Positions 33,874-43,162 are shown, counted from the stretch's first letter. The stretch is 64,000 nucleotides of DNA from Collinsella aerofaciens (GCF_018785245.1 NZ_WQPL01000019.1:62001-126000), one strand, 5' to 3'. Numbers and translations are program-made. Notes: generated by a model from the sequence alone, not told the origin.

Positions 33874-34647
33874 ATGGGCAACTTGAACAATGGCGCGCTC
33901 GAGCGCAACGACTCACGTCGCGTGGCACTGGTCACGGGCGGCTCGCGGGGTATCGGCCGCGCCTGCGCTATCGGTCTGGCGGAGGATGGCTACGATATCG
34001 CCGTCGTCTATGCCGGCAGCGTCGATGCGGCGCGCGAGACGTGCGACGCCTGCGAGGCGGCTGGCGCCACGGCGCGCTCATATCAATGTGACGTGGCCGA
34101 CCCCGCTGCCGTCAACGCGTGCGTGGAAGCGGTCCTCAACGACTTTGGCTCCATTTGGGCGCTCGTCAACAACGCTGGCATCACCCGCGATGGCCTGCTC
34201 ATGCGCATGGGCGATGACGCCTTCGATCGCGTGCTCGATGTCAATCTTAAAGGAACGTTTAACACGACGCGTGCGCTCACCAAGACCTTTATGCGCCAGC
34301 GCGGCGGCTGCGTCGTCAACATGAGCTCGGTTGTGGGCCTGATGGGCAATGCCGGGCAGGCCAACTACGCTGCCTCCAAGGCGGGCGTGATCGGCCTGAC
34401 CAAGGCGGTGGCGCGCGAGCTTGCGCCCCGCGGTGTACGAGTGAACGCGGTCGCCCCCGGGTTTGTCGAGACAGATATGACGGCAAAGCTCTCGGAGAAG
34501 GTGTGTACGGTAACCGAGGAGCAGATTCCCCTTAAGCGTATGGCGCGCCCCGAGGAAGTGGCCGGCGTGGTGCGCTTTTTGGCGAGCGATGCGGCTGCCT
34601 ACATTACGGGCGAGGTCGTGCGCGTCGACGGCGGAATGGCGATGTAG
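33874..34647 (+). CDS. fabG: 3-oxoacyl-ACP reductase
   Basis: NADPH-dependent short-chain dehydrogenase, 257 residues. Cofactor loop TGGSRGIGRACAIGL, NNAGITRDGLL, catalytic Ser in MSSVVGLMGNAGQANY, then YAASKAGVIGLTKA (Tyr-x3-Lys), and VAPGFVETDMT. An N-terminal ~10-residue extension (GNLNNGALERNDS) precedes the fold. GAAAGGA lies before the ATG. Member of the fab operon between fabD and fabF. Confidence 0.95.
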   Translation: MGNLNNGALERNDSRRVALVTGGSRGIGRACAIGLAEDGYDIAVVYAGSVDAARETCDACEAAGATARSYQCDVADPAAVNACVEAVLNDFGSIWALVNNAGITRDGLLMRMGDDAFDRVLDVNLKGTFNTTRALTKTFMRQRGGCVVNMSSVVGLMGNAGQANYAASKAGVIGLTKAVARELAPRGVRVNAVAPGFVETDMTAKLSEKVCTVTEEQIPLKRMARPEEVAGVVRFLASDAAAYITGEVVRVDGGMAM

Positions 34648-34683
34648 AAACCAGGGCCGAAGAACGGCTTGGATGAGGAGACC

Positions 34684-35934
34684 ATGATGGAACAGAGAGT
34701 TGCAATCACCGGCATAGGTGCCGTATCGCCGCTCGGCAACACCGCGCTTGCCACCTGGGCGGCAATGTGCGCTGGCACGTGCGGCATCGGCCCGATTACG
34801 CACTTCGATACCGATGCGTTTGCCGTCAAGGTAGCGGCCGAGGTCAAGGGCTTTGACGGCAACGAGTACTTTGGCAAGCGTGATGCAAAGCATCTGGACC
34901 CCTGCGTTCAGTTTGCGATGGCGGCTTCGGACGAGGCCATGCGCGATGCGGGCTTTGATGTCGAAGGCGCCATCGATCGAGAGCGCCTGGGCGTCTACGT
35001 GGGCTCGGGCGTGGGCGGCATGACGACGCTCGTCGACAACGTCCATACGATTGCCGAACGTGGGCCCCGCCGCGCATCGCCCTATATGATCGCGATGATG
35101 ATCCCCAACATGGCATCGGGCAATATCGCAATCCGCCACAAGGCAAAGGGCCCGACCCTGCCCGTGGTGACCGCGTGCGCAACCTCGGCCCATGCGGTGG
35201 GCGAGGCGTTCCGCGCCATCAAGCACGGCTATGCCGACGCGATCCTCGCGGGCGGCGCCGAGGCTGCAATTATCCCCGATGCCGTTGCGGGCTTTACGTC
35301 CTGCCGTGCATTGACCACCAACCCCGATCCCGCGACGGCCTGCCGTCCGTTCGATGCAGACCGCGACGGCTTTGTGATGGGCGAGGGCGCCTGCGTGCTC
35401 GTGCTCGAGAGCATGGAACATGCGCAGGCGCGCGGTGCGCACATTTATGCCGAGGTCGTGGGCTACGGCAACACCGATGATGCCTATCACATCACGAGTC
35501 CTGATCCCGAGGCTGCCGGCATTGCCCGCGCGATATCGCTGGCGGTGACCGAGGGCGACGTCAGGCCTTCCGAGGGTCTCTACATCAATGCTCACGGCAC
35601 ATCGACCAAGCTCAACGATTCGTCCGAGACGGCGGGCATTAAGCGTGCGCTCGGCGAGGACGCGGCGCGCGCCGCGCACGTCTCGTCGACTAAGTCGATG
35701 ACCGGCCACATGATCGGTGCCACGGGCGCCATCGAGGTCATGGCCTGCGCCATGGCGCTCGAGCAGGGCGTGGTGCCGCCGACCATTAACTACCGCACGC
35801 CCGATCCCGCCTGCGATCTTGACTACACGCCCAATCGCGCAGTTCGCGCCGACCTTACCTGGGCGCTTTCGACCAACCTAGGCTTTGGCGGGCACAACGC
35901 CGCCATCGCGCTGCGTAGATATACGAGGAGCTAG
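34684..35934 (+). CDS. fabF: 3-oxoacyl-ACP synthase II
   Basis: Elongating condensing enzyme, 416 residues. It starts MMEQRVAITGIGAVSPLGN. The Cys-His-His triad lies in VVTACATSAHAVGEA (Cys), NAHGTSTKLND (His) and KSMTGHMIGATGAIE (His). GAGGAG is 3 nt before ATG 34684 and 6 nt before the next ATG at 34687, so either could be used. The upstream in-frame TTG at 34669 has no ribosome site. accB begins 3 nt after the stop. Confidence 0.95.
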   Translation: MMEQRVAITGIGAVSPLGNTALATWAAMCAGTCGIGPITHFDTDAFAVKVAAEVKGFDGNEYFGKRDAKHLDPCVQFAMAASDEAMRDAGFDVEGAIDRERLGVYVGSGVGGMTTLVDNVHTIAERGPRRASPYMIAMMIPNMASGNIAIRHKAKGPTLPVVTACATSAHAVGEAFRAIKHGYADAILAGGAEAAIIPDAVAGFTSCRALTTNPDPATACRPFDADRDGFVMGEGACVLVLESMEHAQARGAHIYAEVVGYGNTDDAYHITSPDPEAAGIARAISLAVTEGDVRPSEGLYINAHGTSTKLNDSSETAGIKRALGEDAARAAHVSSTKSMTGHMIGATGAIEVMACAMALEQGVVPPTINYRTPDPACDLDYTPNRAVRADLTWALSTNLGFGGHNAAIALRRYTRS

Positions 35935-35937
35935 AGC

Positions 35938-36411
35938 ATGGATTCCAAAAGACTTGCCGAGATAGCCGATGTTATGGAGGACCGCGGCCTCACGCGCGTG
36001 CGCGTTGAGGAGCCCGATGGCACCGCGGTCGAACTCGAGCGCGCGAGCGCCGCACGGCCGGTTGCCGTGCCCATGCCCATGCCGAGCGCTATGGCCGCTC
36101 CAGTTGCAGCTCCCACAGTCGCGCCTGCCGCACCGGAGCCCGCCGCGCAGACACCTGCCGCCGCACCGGAGCCCAAGGGCACCGAGGTGACCGCTCCCAT
36201 GGTCGGCGTTTTCTATGCTGCCCCGGCGCCGGGCGACGAGCCGTTTGTGCACGTGGGCTCTAAGGTCAAGGCCGGCGAGACCCTCTGCATTATCGAGGCC
36301 ATGAAGGTTCTCAACGAGGTGACGGCCGAGGCAGACGGCGAGGTGCTCGAGATCTGCGTGGCCGACGGCGACCTCGTGGAGTTTGGCAGCTGCCTCATGA
36401 GGATCGGATAG
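35938..36411 (+). CDS. accB: Biotin carboxyl carrier protein of acetyl-CoA carboxylase
   Basis: Carries carboxybiotin between AccC and AccDA. It has 157 residues. An N-terminal helical part (DSKRLAEIADVMEDRGLTRVRVEEPDG) is followed by a long Ala/Pro linker, residues 38-80. The biotinyl domain has GETLCIIEAMKVLNEVTAE; Lys in EAMKV is the biotin site. Substrate of the adjacent divergent birA. The stop overlaps the ribosome site of fabZ. Confidence 0.95.
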   Translation: MDSKRLAEIADVMEDRGLTRVRVEEPDGTAVELERASAARPVAVPMPMPSAMAAPVAAPTVAPAAPEPAAQTPAAAPEPKGTEVTAPMVGVFYAAPAPGDEPFVHVGSKVKAGETLCIIEAMKVLNEVTAEADGEVLEICVADGDLVEFGSCLMRIG

Positions 36412-36420
36412 GTGATATCC

Positions 36421-36843
36421 ATGAACAAAGAAGAGCTCAAGAAGCTGTTACCGCATCGCGAGCCGATGCTTTTGCTCGACGAAGCCGAGCTGGTGGGCGA
36501 CGAGGCCCACGGCAAGATCACGATTACGGGCGACGAATACTTTTTGCAGGGGCATTTTCCGGGAAACCCGGTGGTCCCCGGCGTGATCCAGTGCGAGATG
36601 CTCGCCCAAAACTGCTGCGTGTTGCTGATGGGCGATGAGGAGGCGCGCGGCGCGACGCCGTTCTACACGAGTCTGGACAAGGTGCGCTTTAAGCGTCCGG
36701 TGCGCCCGGGCGATACGGTGGATCTGGTGTGCTCCATCACGCGTGCGCGCGGGCCGTTCCGCTTTGCGACGGGTACTGCAAGCGTCAACGGTGAGGTCTG
36801 TTGCCGCGCCGACATGTCTTTTGCACTCATGCACGAAAGTTAA
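36421..36843 (+). CDS. fabZ: 3-hydroxyacyl-ACP dehydratase
   Basis: Dehydrates 3-hydroxyacyl-ACP. A 140-residue hot-dog fold protein with LLPHREPMLLLDEAEL, the catalytic His in LQGHFPGNPVVPGVIQCEMLAQ, and KVRFKRPVRPGDTVDL. I place the start at ATG 36421, with AGGTGA 5-6 nt upstream; an in-frame GTG at 36412 overlaps that site and is less likely. No fabA or fabM is present in the window. Confidence 0.94.
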   Translation: MNKEELKKLLPHREPMLLLDEAELVGDEAHGKITITGDEYFLQGHFPGNPVVPGVIQCEMLAQNCCVLLMGDEEARGATPFYTSLDKVRFKRPVRPGDTVDLVCSITRARGPFRFATGTASVNGEVCCRADMSFALMHES

Positions 36844-36853
36844 GGAAGGCTTC

Positions 36854-38197
36854 ATGTTCGACAAAGTGCTCATCGCCAACCGCGGCGAAGTCGCGGTCCG
36901 TGTTATCCGCGCGTGCCGCGATATGGGCATCAAGACCGTCGCCGTTTATTCCACGGCCGATGCGGACGCGCTGCACGTGCAGCTTGCCGACGAGGCGTAT
37001 TGCATCGGCGGTCCGCGTCTTGCCGAGAGCTACCTCAACGACGATGCTGTGCTCACCTGTGCCGTAAAGTCGGGAGCTAAGGCAATTCATCCCGGCTATG
37101 GCTTCTTTTCCGAGAAGGCGAGCTTTGTACGCGACTGCGACAAGTATGGCCTGGCTTTTGTCGGTCCTTCGGCCGAGGTGATCGACAGCATGGGCGACAA
37201 GGACGCCGCACGCCGAACGGCTGCCGCGGCGGGCGTGCCCATTGTGCCGGGCTGCGATTTGCTCAAAAGTCCCGAGGAGGCGACGGCCGAGGCCGAGCGC
37301 ATTGGCTGTCCCGTGCTCATTAAGGCGCGCGCGGGCGGTGGCGGTCGCGGCATTCGCAAGGTCGAGCGCGTGGAAGATGCGGCAAAGGCGTTCATCGAGG
37401 CGCGTGCCGAGGGCGAGGCCGTTTTTGGCGACGGCGAGTGCTACATGGAGAAGTTCGTCGCGCCGGCGCACCACGTTGAGGTGCAGATTATGGCCGATAA
37501 GCAGGGCCATGTATTTTCGCTCGGCGAGCGCGAGTGCTCGGTGCAGCGTCGCAACCAAAAGCTGATCGAAGAGAGTCCCGCGCCGTGCCTCGACGGACAC
37601 AACGACATTCGTGCTCGCATGCACAAGGCAGCGCGTGACCTGGCTCGTGCCGTCGGCTACGAAGGAGCCGGTACCATCGAGTTTCTGTATTCGGACGACG
37701 GCAATTTCTACTTTATGGAAATGAACACGCGCTTGCAGGTGGAGCATCCGGTTACAGAGTTTGTGACCGATACCGACTTGGTCAAGTGGCAGCTGCGCGT
37801 GGCAGCCGGCCAGCCTCTGCCCTTTGAGCAGGAGGACATGCCGGTCCGCAACCACGCCATGGAGTGCCGCATCAATGCCGAAACGCCGGACTTTCTGCCG
37901 TCATGCGGAACGGTCACCGCGTTGCGTGTGCCGGGTGGTCCGCGCGTGCGCTGGGATTCCGCCATGTTTACCGGTGCGAAAGTTCCGCCGTACTACGACT
38001 CCATGCTCGGCAAGCTCATCGTGTGTGCGCCCACGCGTGACGGCGCCATTCGTAAGATGCGCTCGGCCCTGGGCGAGCTCGTGATTGAGGGCGTGAGCGA
38101 AAACAGCGAGCTTCAGCTCGACGTGCTGGCAAACGACGAGTTCTTGTCGGGCATGTACCACACCGATCTGATGGGGCATCTCTATGCTGATGAATAG
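36854..38197 (+). CDS. accC: Biotin carboxylase subunit of acetyl-CoA carboxylase
   Basis: ATP-grasp enzyme that carboxylates the biotin on AccB. In the 447-residue protein, MFDKVLIANRGEVAVRVIRACRD opens the pre-ATP-grasp domain. HPGYGFFSEKASF, the glycine loop KARAGGGGRGIRKV, MEKFVAPAHHVEVQIMAD and EMNTRLQVEHPVTE cover the active site. RINAETPDFLPSCG starts the C-terminal domain. GGAAGG lies before ATG 36854. It overlaps accDA by 14 nt. Confidence 0.96.
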   Translation: MFDKVLIANRGEVAVRVIRACRDMGIKTVAVYSTADADALHVQLADEAYCIGGPRLAESYLNDDAVLTCAVKSGAKAIHPGYGFFSEKASFVRDCDKYGLAFVGPSAEVIDSMGDKDAARRTAAAAGVPIVPGCDLLKSPEEATAEAERIGCPVLIKARAGGGGRGIRKVERVEDAAKAFIEARAEGEAVFGDGECYMEKFVAPAHHVEVQIMADKQGHVFSLGERECSVQRRNQKLIEESPAPCLDGHNDIRARMHKAARDLARAVGYEGAGTIEFLYSDDGNFYFMEMNTRLQVEHPVTEFVTDTDLVKWQLRVAAGQPLPFEQEDMPVRNHAMECRINAETPDFLPSCGTVTALRVPGGPRVRWDSAMFTGAKVPPYYDSMLGKLIVCAPTRDGAIRKMRSALGELVIEGVSENSELQLDVLANDEFLSGMYHTDLMGHLYADE

Positions 38198-39908
38198 AAA
38201 AGCAAAGACGGTCAACGTCCTCGAGGGGCCGATGACCGAGTCGTGCGCCGAGTTTCCCGCGCGCCACGTGTTTATCAAGTGCTCGGAGTGTCGCCGCGTG
38301 ATCGATGAAGCACGCCTGCACGACAACCTCGAGGTCTGCCCTCGTTGCGGCAAACACTTTCGCGTGAGCGGTCGCGCGCGCATGCGCATGACGGTCGACG
38401 AGGGCACGTTTGAGGAATGGGATGCCAATCTGGCGTCGGAGGACTTCCTCTCGTTTCCCGGCTATGCCGACAAGCTTAAGAGCGTGTGCGAGCGTTCGGG
38501 CGAGCGCGACGCCGTTGTGTGCGGCAGGGGCAAAATCTGCGGTTGCGATACCGCGCTCTTCTTTATGGACGCCAACTTTATGATGGGCTCGATGGGTTCC
38601 GTGGTGGGCGAGAAGATCTGTCGCACATTTGAGCGAGCGACCGAACTTGGATTGCCAGTTGTCGGCTTTACCGTTTCGGGCGGCGCGCGCATGCAAGAGG
38701 GCGTGACGTCGCTTATGCAGATGGCCAAGATTTCTGCGGCGGTTAGGCGCCACAGCGAGGCGGGCGGTCTGTATATCACGGTGCTCACCGACCCCACGAC
38801 CGGAGGCGTAACCGCGAGCTTTGCCATGGAGGGCGATATTATCCTGGCCGAGCCCGATGCCCTGACGGCATTTGCCGGCCCGCGCGTGATCGAGCAGAAC
38901 ATGCACAAGCGCCTGCCCAAGGGATTCCAGCGCTCCGAGTTTTTGCTGGAGCACGGCTTTTGCGATGCCGTTGTTCCGCGTGGCGAGATTGCGCTCACGG
39001 TAGGCGAGCTGCTGGCACTGCACGAAGGGCACGCGCCCGGCCTGGGGGCACCGCATGAGATCGTGCATACGGGTCGTCGCGGCAAAAAGCTGGGACACTT
39101 GTTCAAGCGCTCGACCGCACCAAAAACCGCGCTCGAGATTGTCAAGCAGACCCGCTCGGCAGATCGCGCCACGGCGGGCGAGATGATCTCGCTGGGCCTG
39201 GATGGATTTGTGGAGCTGCATGGCGACCGTTACTTTGGCGACGACGCCGCCGTGGTGGCTGGCATTGGCTGGAAAGACGGGCGACCCGTGACGGTTATCG
39301 CCGTCGAGCGCGGTACCACGACCAAAGAGCGCATGCGTCGCAACTTTGGTATGGCACATCCCGAGGGCTACCGCAAAGCGCGTCGCCTTATACGCCAGGC
39401 CGAAAAGTTTGGTCGACCGGTTCTGTGTCTGGTCGATACTTCGGGCGCGTTTTGCGGCATCGGTGCCGAGGAGCGCGGCCAGGGCGAGGCGATTGCCCAG
39501 AATCTCATGGAGATGAGCGGCCTCAAGACGCCGATTGTCTCGGTGGTGACAGGCGAGGGCGGCTCTGGTGGCGCGCTGGCGCTGTCCGTGGCCGACCGCA
39601 TCCTGATGCTCTCGAGCTCGGCCTATTCGGTCGTGAGCCCCGAGGCCTGTGCGTCGATCCTGTGGAAGGATACCGAGCGCGCGAATGAGGCCGCCGAGGC
39701 GCTTAAGCTCACGGCCCCCGATCTGTTGGCGCTCGGCATCATCGACGGCATTGTTGACGATAGGGGCCTGTCGCATGAGGAGATCGCCGGTGCCGTCATG
39801 TCCTCGGCATTTGATGTCTTCGATACGCTTGGGCAGCTCGACGACGCGACCCTCACAAACCTCCGCTACGAAAAGTACCGCGCAATCGGTCAGTACCGCA
39901 CGATGTGA
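38184..39908 (+). CDS. accDA: Fused acetyl-CoA carboxylase carboxyltransferase beta-alpha subunit
   Basis: One 574-residue chain carries both carboxyltransferase halves. Residues 1-~300 are AccD-like. They have a zinc ribbon Cys33-x2-Cys36-x15-Cys52-x2-Cys55, then FMMGSMGSVVGEKICRTFERA, SGGARMQEGVTSLMQMAK and TDPTTGGVTASFAMEGDI. Residues ~320-574 are AccA-like: DGFVELHGDRYFGDDAAVVAGIGW, GMAHPEGYRKARRLIRQAEKF, VDTSGAFCGIGAEERGQGEAIA and GEGGSGGALALSVADRILML. In many bacteria accD and accA are separate genes. The start is ATG 38184, within accC. Transfers carboxyl from AccB to acetyl-CoA, making malonyl-CoA for fabD. Last gene of the operon. Confidence 0.94.
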   Translation: MLMNRKAKTVNVLEGPMTESCAEFPARHVFIKCSECRRVIDEARLHDNLEVCPRCGKHFRVSGRARMRMTVDEGTFEEWDANLASEDFLSFPGYADKLKSVCERSGERDAVVCGRGKICGCDTALFFMDANFMMGSMGSVVGEKICRTFERATELGLPVVGFTVSGGARMQEGVTSLMQMAKISAAVRRHSEAGGLYITVLTDPTTGGVTASFAMEGDIILAEPDALTAFAGPRVIEQNMHKRLPKGFQRSEFLLEHGFCDAVVPRGEIALTVGELLALHEGHAPGLGAPHEIVHTGRRGKKLGHLFKRSTAPKTALEIVKQTRSADRATAGEMISLGLDGFVELHGDRYFGDDAAVVAGIGWKDGRPVTVIAVERGTTTKERMRRNFGMAHPEGYRKARRLIRQAEKFGRPVLCLVDTSGAFCGIGAEERGQGEAIAQNLMEMSGLKTPIVSVVTGEGGSGGALALSVADRILMLSSSAYSVVSPEACASILWKDTERANEAAEALKLTAPDLLALGIIDGIVDDRGLSHEEIAGAVMSSAFDVFDTLGQLDDATLTNLRYEKYRAIGQYRTM

Positions 39909-39948
39909 CAAAGGGGCAGCCCGCATGTCATATTGGGAAAGGCGTTCC

Positions 39949-41163
39949 ATGCTACAAGTTTCTAACACCTCGTTTACAACGACGGTTTCATCAAACGCCA
40001 TGGCCGTGGTGGACTATCTGTCCAAAAGCATGATGTCGGCGCTGCCGTTTATTGTCTGCGCGGCGTTGTTCCGCACCGTTGCCGTCATTATGGGCGAAGG
40101 TATGCTGGGCCTGTGGTCTGCCGATTCCGAAATCTATCGCCTGTTCTACAGTTGGCTCTATAACGCCGGCTACTACTTTTTGCCCATTTATCTTGGTTGG
40201 GCGGCCGCCCGCCAGCTCGGTTGCTCGGAGCAGCTAGGCATGATGCTGGGCGGCGTATTGATTGCGCCCGATCTGCTTAAGCTCGTCGATGCCGCATCGA
40301 CGACGGGGGCATCGATGACTTCCGTGTATGGTCTGCTTCCCGCGCCGGTCAACGATTACACGACGACTGTTATTCCGGTTCTCATCTCGGTGCCCGTGCT
40401 ATGGCGAGTGGAGTGTTTCTTTCAGCGCGTTATCCCTAAGGCCGTGGCGTTTTCGTTCGTTCCGTTTGCGACCATGCTTGTCATGGTTCCGGTTTCGCTG
40501 TGTATTACGGCGCCGGCGGGCAGCTATCTGGGCATGCTGTTGGGCCAGCTTATGTTTATGCTTGGCAATTCCGGTGGCATCGTGTCGCTGCTCACGCTCA
40601 TGGGGCTTGCCGCGGGTTGGGAGTTTCTTAAGATTGCAGGCGTCAGCAACGTTGTCCTATCGCTTGCCTATGCTCAGTTTATGAGTGTGGGAACGGATTC
40701 GTGCATCCTGATCGCCGCGACGATGGCGACGTTCGCCGTTTGGGGCATGCCCTTTGGCGCGTCGCTCCGCGTTGCGGATAAGGACGAGAAGGCACTCATG
40801 CTGGGCTATTCAATCTCGGGTATTCTTGGCGGCGTAAGCGAGCCGGCGCTGTACGGTTGCGGCTTTAAATATGGCAGGTGCCTGACGTACATGGCCATTG
40901 GCGGCGCCGTCGGAGGCCTTGTTGCGGCCGTGGGCCACGTTACGGCCTATACCATCGGCATGACGAATGTCCTTATGGTCATTGGCTTTGCCACGGGCGG
41001 CATCTCGAACCTGCTGTGGTGCTGCGTTGCCGGCGGTGTGGCATTTGCGGTGTCTGCGGCGCTGAGCTACTGCTTTGGCGTGGTGCCGGCGCAGGGACAG
41101 GCGGCAGAAGACGGGGCCGATTCACCCGAAACAGTGGCGAGCGCTGCTGAAGTAAGCGCGTAA
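39949..41163 (+). CDS. PTS EIIC-like permease (beta-glucoside family), IIC domain only
   Basis: A 404-residue membrane protein with about ten helices. It resembles the IIC domain of glucose/beta-glucoside PTS permeases: ALPFIVCAALFRTV, GYYFLPIYLGWAAARQLG, LGGVLIAPDLLKLV, SVYGLLPAPVNDYTTTVIPVLISV, and late GGVSEPALYGCGFKY. The last is the substrate-loop motif of the family. No IIB cysteine domain or IIA domain is fused or adjacent. The start is ATG 39949, with GAAAGG seven bases upstream; an upstream ATG at 39925 is a weaker choice. Without IIB it may use an unlinked partner (for example the EIIA at 3027-3590) or transport without phosphorylation. Confidence 0.75.
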   Translation: MLQVSNTSFTTTVSSNAMAVVDYLSKSMMSALPFIVCAALFRTVAVIMGEGMLGLWSADSEIYRLFYSWLYNAGYYFLPIYLGWAAARQLGCSEQLGMMLGGVLIAPDLLKLVDAASTTGASMTSVYGLLPAPVNDYTTTVIPVLISVPVLWRVECFFQRVIPKAVAFSFVPFATMLVMVPVSLCITAPAGSYLGMLLGQLMFMLGNSGGIVSLLTLMGLAAGWEFLKIAGVSNVVLSLAYAQFMSVGTDSCILIAATMATFAVWGMPFGASLRVADKDEKALMLGYSISGILGGVSEPALYGCGFKYGRCLTYMAIGGAVGGLVAAVGHVTAYTIGMTNVLMVIGFATGGISNLLWCCVAGGVAFAVSAALSYCFGVVPAQGQAAEDGADSPETVASAAEVSA

Positions 41164-41171
41164 ACCTGTGC

Positions 41172-41234
41172 GACAAAAGGACGATTCTTTTGTCATGCTC
41201 CAAGGCCGTGGCCCGTGCGGGCTGCGGCCTCTTT
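41172..41234 (+). terminator. Tandem hairpins after the IIC gene
   Basis: GACAAAAG/CTTTTGTC (41172-41194), then a 12-bp stem (41203-41214 with 41219-41230) followed by CTTT. Probably the end of the transcript. Confidence 0.6.
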
Positions 41235-41307
41235 GTATCTGGGAGACAAAGTGGCTACACTACAATCCGTTTGAGCAATAGATATATAGGTAGTACCGTG
41301 GGGGCGG

Positions 41308-42468
41308 ATGCAGATGGTCGAGTGGATAGTTAAGCGCGCGCAGGGCGATCGTGCGCGTGTGGGCACGTTAGCGGGCATGGTGTGTATTGTCGCCAATGTG
41401 GCGCTTTGTGCTGCGAAGGGCGCAATCGGTGTGGTTTCGGGATCGGTTTCGATTGTGGCGGATGCCATGAACAACCTGTCCGATGCCAGCTCGAATATCG
41501 TGAGCGTGCTGGGCTTTAAGCTGGCGAGCAAGCCCGCCGACCCCGAGCATCCATACGGCCATGGTCGCTACGAGTACCTCTCGGGTCTTGTCGTGGCGGC
41601 GCTCGTGCTTCTCATTGGCCTTGAACTGGTGAAGTCCTCGTTTGAGCGTATCATCCACCCCGAACCTGTCGAGTTCTCGCTTGCCCTGGTGGCAGTCCTG
41701 GCGCTTTCGATGGTTGTTAAGCTGTGGATGGCGGCGCTCAACCAAAAGCTCGGCGACCGTATCGAGTCCGAGACACTGCATGCGACTGCCCAGGATTCCA
41801 AGAACGATGTTCTTGCCACAGGCGCCGTGCTGGCATGTGCAATTGTTTCGCAGGTGACGCACATCAATCTTGACGCATGGGTTGGCCTTGCCGTTGGCGC
41901 CTATATTGGCTGGAGCGGCTTTGAACTTATTCAAGATACGGTGAGCCCGCTTTTGGGTCAGTCGCCCGATCCTAAGCTGGTCAAGCACATTCGAGACAAG
42001 ATCATGAGCTATCCCGGCGTTTTGGGAGTTCACGATTTGATGGTTCACGACTACGGCCCGGGCAGGAAGTTCGCAAGCGCTCACGCCGAGATGGCAGCCG
42101 AGGCCAGCCCGCTGGAAAGTCACGACACGCTCGATAACATCGAGCAGTCGTTTAGGAACGAAGACGGCATGATTGTCACACTTCACTACGACCCCATCGT
42201 GACCGACGATCCAAAGGTGGCGAGCATGCGCTTGCGCATCAACGCTATGGCTCAAGAGATCGATAGCCGCCTTTCGATTCATGATTTGCGCTGTGTGCCG
42301 GGCCCCACGCACACCAACGTGATCTTTGACTGCGTGCGTCCCTCGGATCTGCAGATGAGTGCCGAAGACGTAAAGCACGCGCTGGCACAACGGGTCGAAT
42401 CGGAATATCCCAAGTCGATTGCCAAGATTACGATCGACGAAGACTACGTAGGGCATACCCACGAGTAG
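41308..42468 (+). CDS. Cation diffusion facilitator family transporter
   Basis: A 386-residue CDF exporter for divalent metals (zinc, manganese, iron or cobalt). Six helices are visible. The metal sites are SVSIVADAMNNLSDASSNIVSVLGF, with a Asn/Asp pair on helix 2, and ATAQDSKNDVLATGAVL on helix 5. HPYGHGRYEYLSGLVVA lies between helices 2 and 3. The C-terminal cytoplasmic domain begins DPKLVKHIRDKIMSYPGVLGVHDLMVHDYGPG and is followed by an extra ~90-residue part. The Asn-Asp helix 2 site leaves the metal open. The start is ATG 41308, after GGGGGCGG. Confidence 0.87.
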   Translation: MQMVEWIVKRAQGDRARVGTLAGMVCIVANVALCAAKGAIGVVSGSVSIVADAMNNLSDASSNIVSVLGFKLASKPADPEHPYGHGRYEYLSGLVVAALVLLIGLELVKSSFERIIHPEPVEFSLALVAVLALSMVVKLWMAALNQKLGDRIESETLHATAQDSKNDVLATGAVLACAIVSQVTHINLDAWVGLAVGAYIGWSGFELIQDTVSPLLGQSPDPKLVKHIRDKIMSYPGVLGVHDLMVHDYGPGRKFASAHAEMAAEASPLESHDTLDNIEQSFRNEDGMIVTLHYDPIVTDDPKVASMRLRINAMAQEIDSRLSIHDLRCVPGPTHTNVIFDCVRPSDLQMSAEDVKHALAQRVESEYPKSIAKITIDEDYVGHTHE

Positions 42469-42507
42469 GGCTGTGCCGGCAAAGCAAGTTATACAGAAGA
42501 GGAGAGC

Positions 42508-43134
42508 ATGAAGCGCCTATACCTACTCCGCCACGGCCAGACGGAATTCAACGTCAAAAAGCTCGTCCAGGGTCGCTGTGATTCACCGCTCACCGATCTG
42601 GGCCGTCAGCAGGCACGGGCAGCGGCCGCATGGCTCAAAGCCCACAGCGTCGTCCCCGACAAAGTGGTCTCATCACCCTTAGGCCGAGCCATGGACACGG
42701 CAAGTCTTGTCGCAACCGAACTCCTTGGCCCGGACGCAGCAGTCGAGTCCTGCGAAGGCATCATCGAGCGCTGCTACGGCTCCTTCGAAGAAGGCCCGCA
42801 CGACGCCCTTCCCACCGACGTCTGGGATCCGGGCGAGGATCTGGTCCCCTTCGGAGGAGAAGGAAGCCGCGCGCTGCAAGAGCGCATGGTAGACACCCTC
42901 ACCAATCTCATGGGCGCCGAGGGCATAGAAACCCTCCTAGCAGTAAGCCACGGCAGCGCCAGCCGCCAATTCATCAAGGCTGCAGTCCCAGAGGGCTTCG
43001 AGCTCCCAGCAAAACTCCCCAACTGCGCCATCATGATCTTCGATTTCGAAGAGGCAAAGCCACAAGCAGAAGGCGAGCCAATGCAATGCAAGTTCACCCT
43101 CCAGCAAATAGTGGACCCCCAACAAAGTCATTAG
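42508..43134 (+). CDS. Histidine phosphatase family protein (phosphoglycerate mutase-like)
   Basis: A 208-residue branch-1 histidine phosphatase. RLYLLRHGQTEFNVKKLVQGRCDSPLTDLGRQQA carries the phosphohistidine in RHG, SSPLGRAMDTA the pocket arginine, ERCYGSFEEG the acid, and LAVSHGSASR the second His. The substrate could be a sugar phosphate or nucleotide; it is too short for glycolytic PGM. AGAGGAG lies before the ATG. Codons toward the 3' end use A or C in third position and very little G, unlike the neighbours. Fold-back element 3 begins about 30 bp after the stop. Confidence 0.85.
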   Translation: MKRLYLLRHGQTEFNVKKLVQGRCDSPLTDLGRQQARAAAAWLKAHSVVPDKVVSSPLGRAMDTASLVATELLGPDAAVESCEGIIERCYGSFEEGPHDALPTDVWDPGEDLVPFGGEGSRALQERMVDTLTNLMGAEGIETLLAVSHGSASRQFIKAAVPEGFELPAKLPNCAIMIFDFEEAKPQAEGEPMQCKFTLQQIVDPQQSH

Positions 43135-43162
43135 CCTGAGCGAGCAAGGTTTAGCAGACATC

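Noticed and set aside
34078-40001. Long minus-strand frames opposite fabG-fabF and accC-accDA
   Set aside because: Same codon-bias shadow effect; no ribosome site or domain, and the plus-strand genes are certain.
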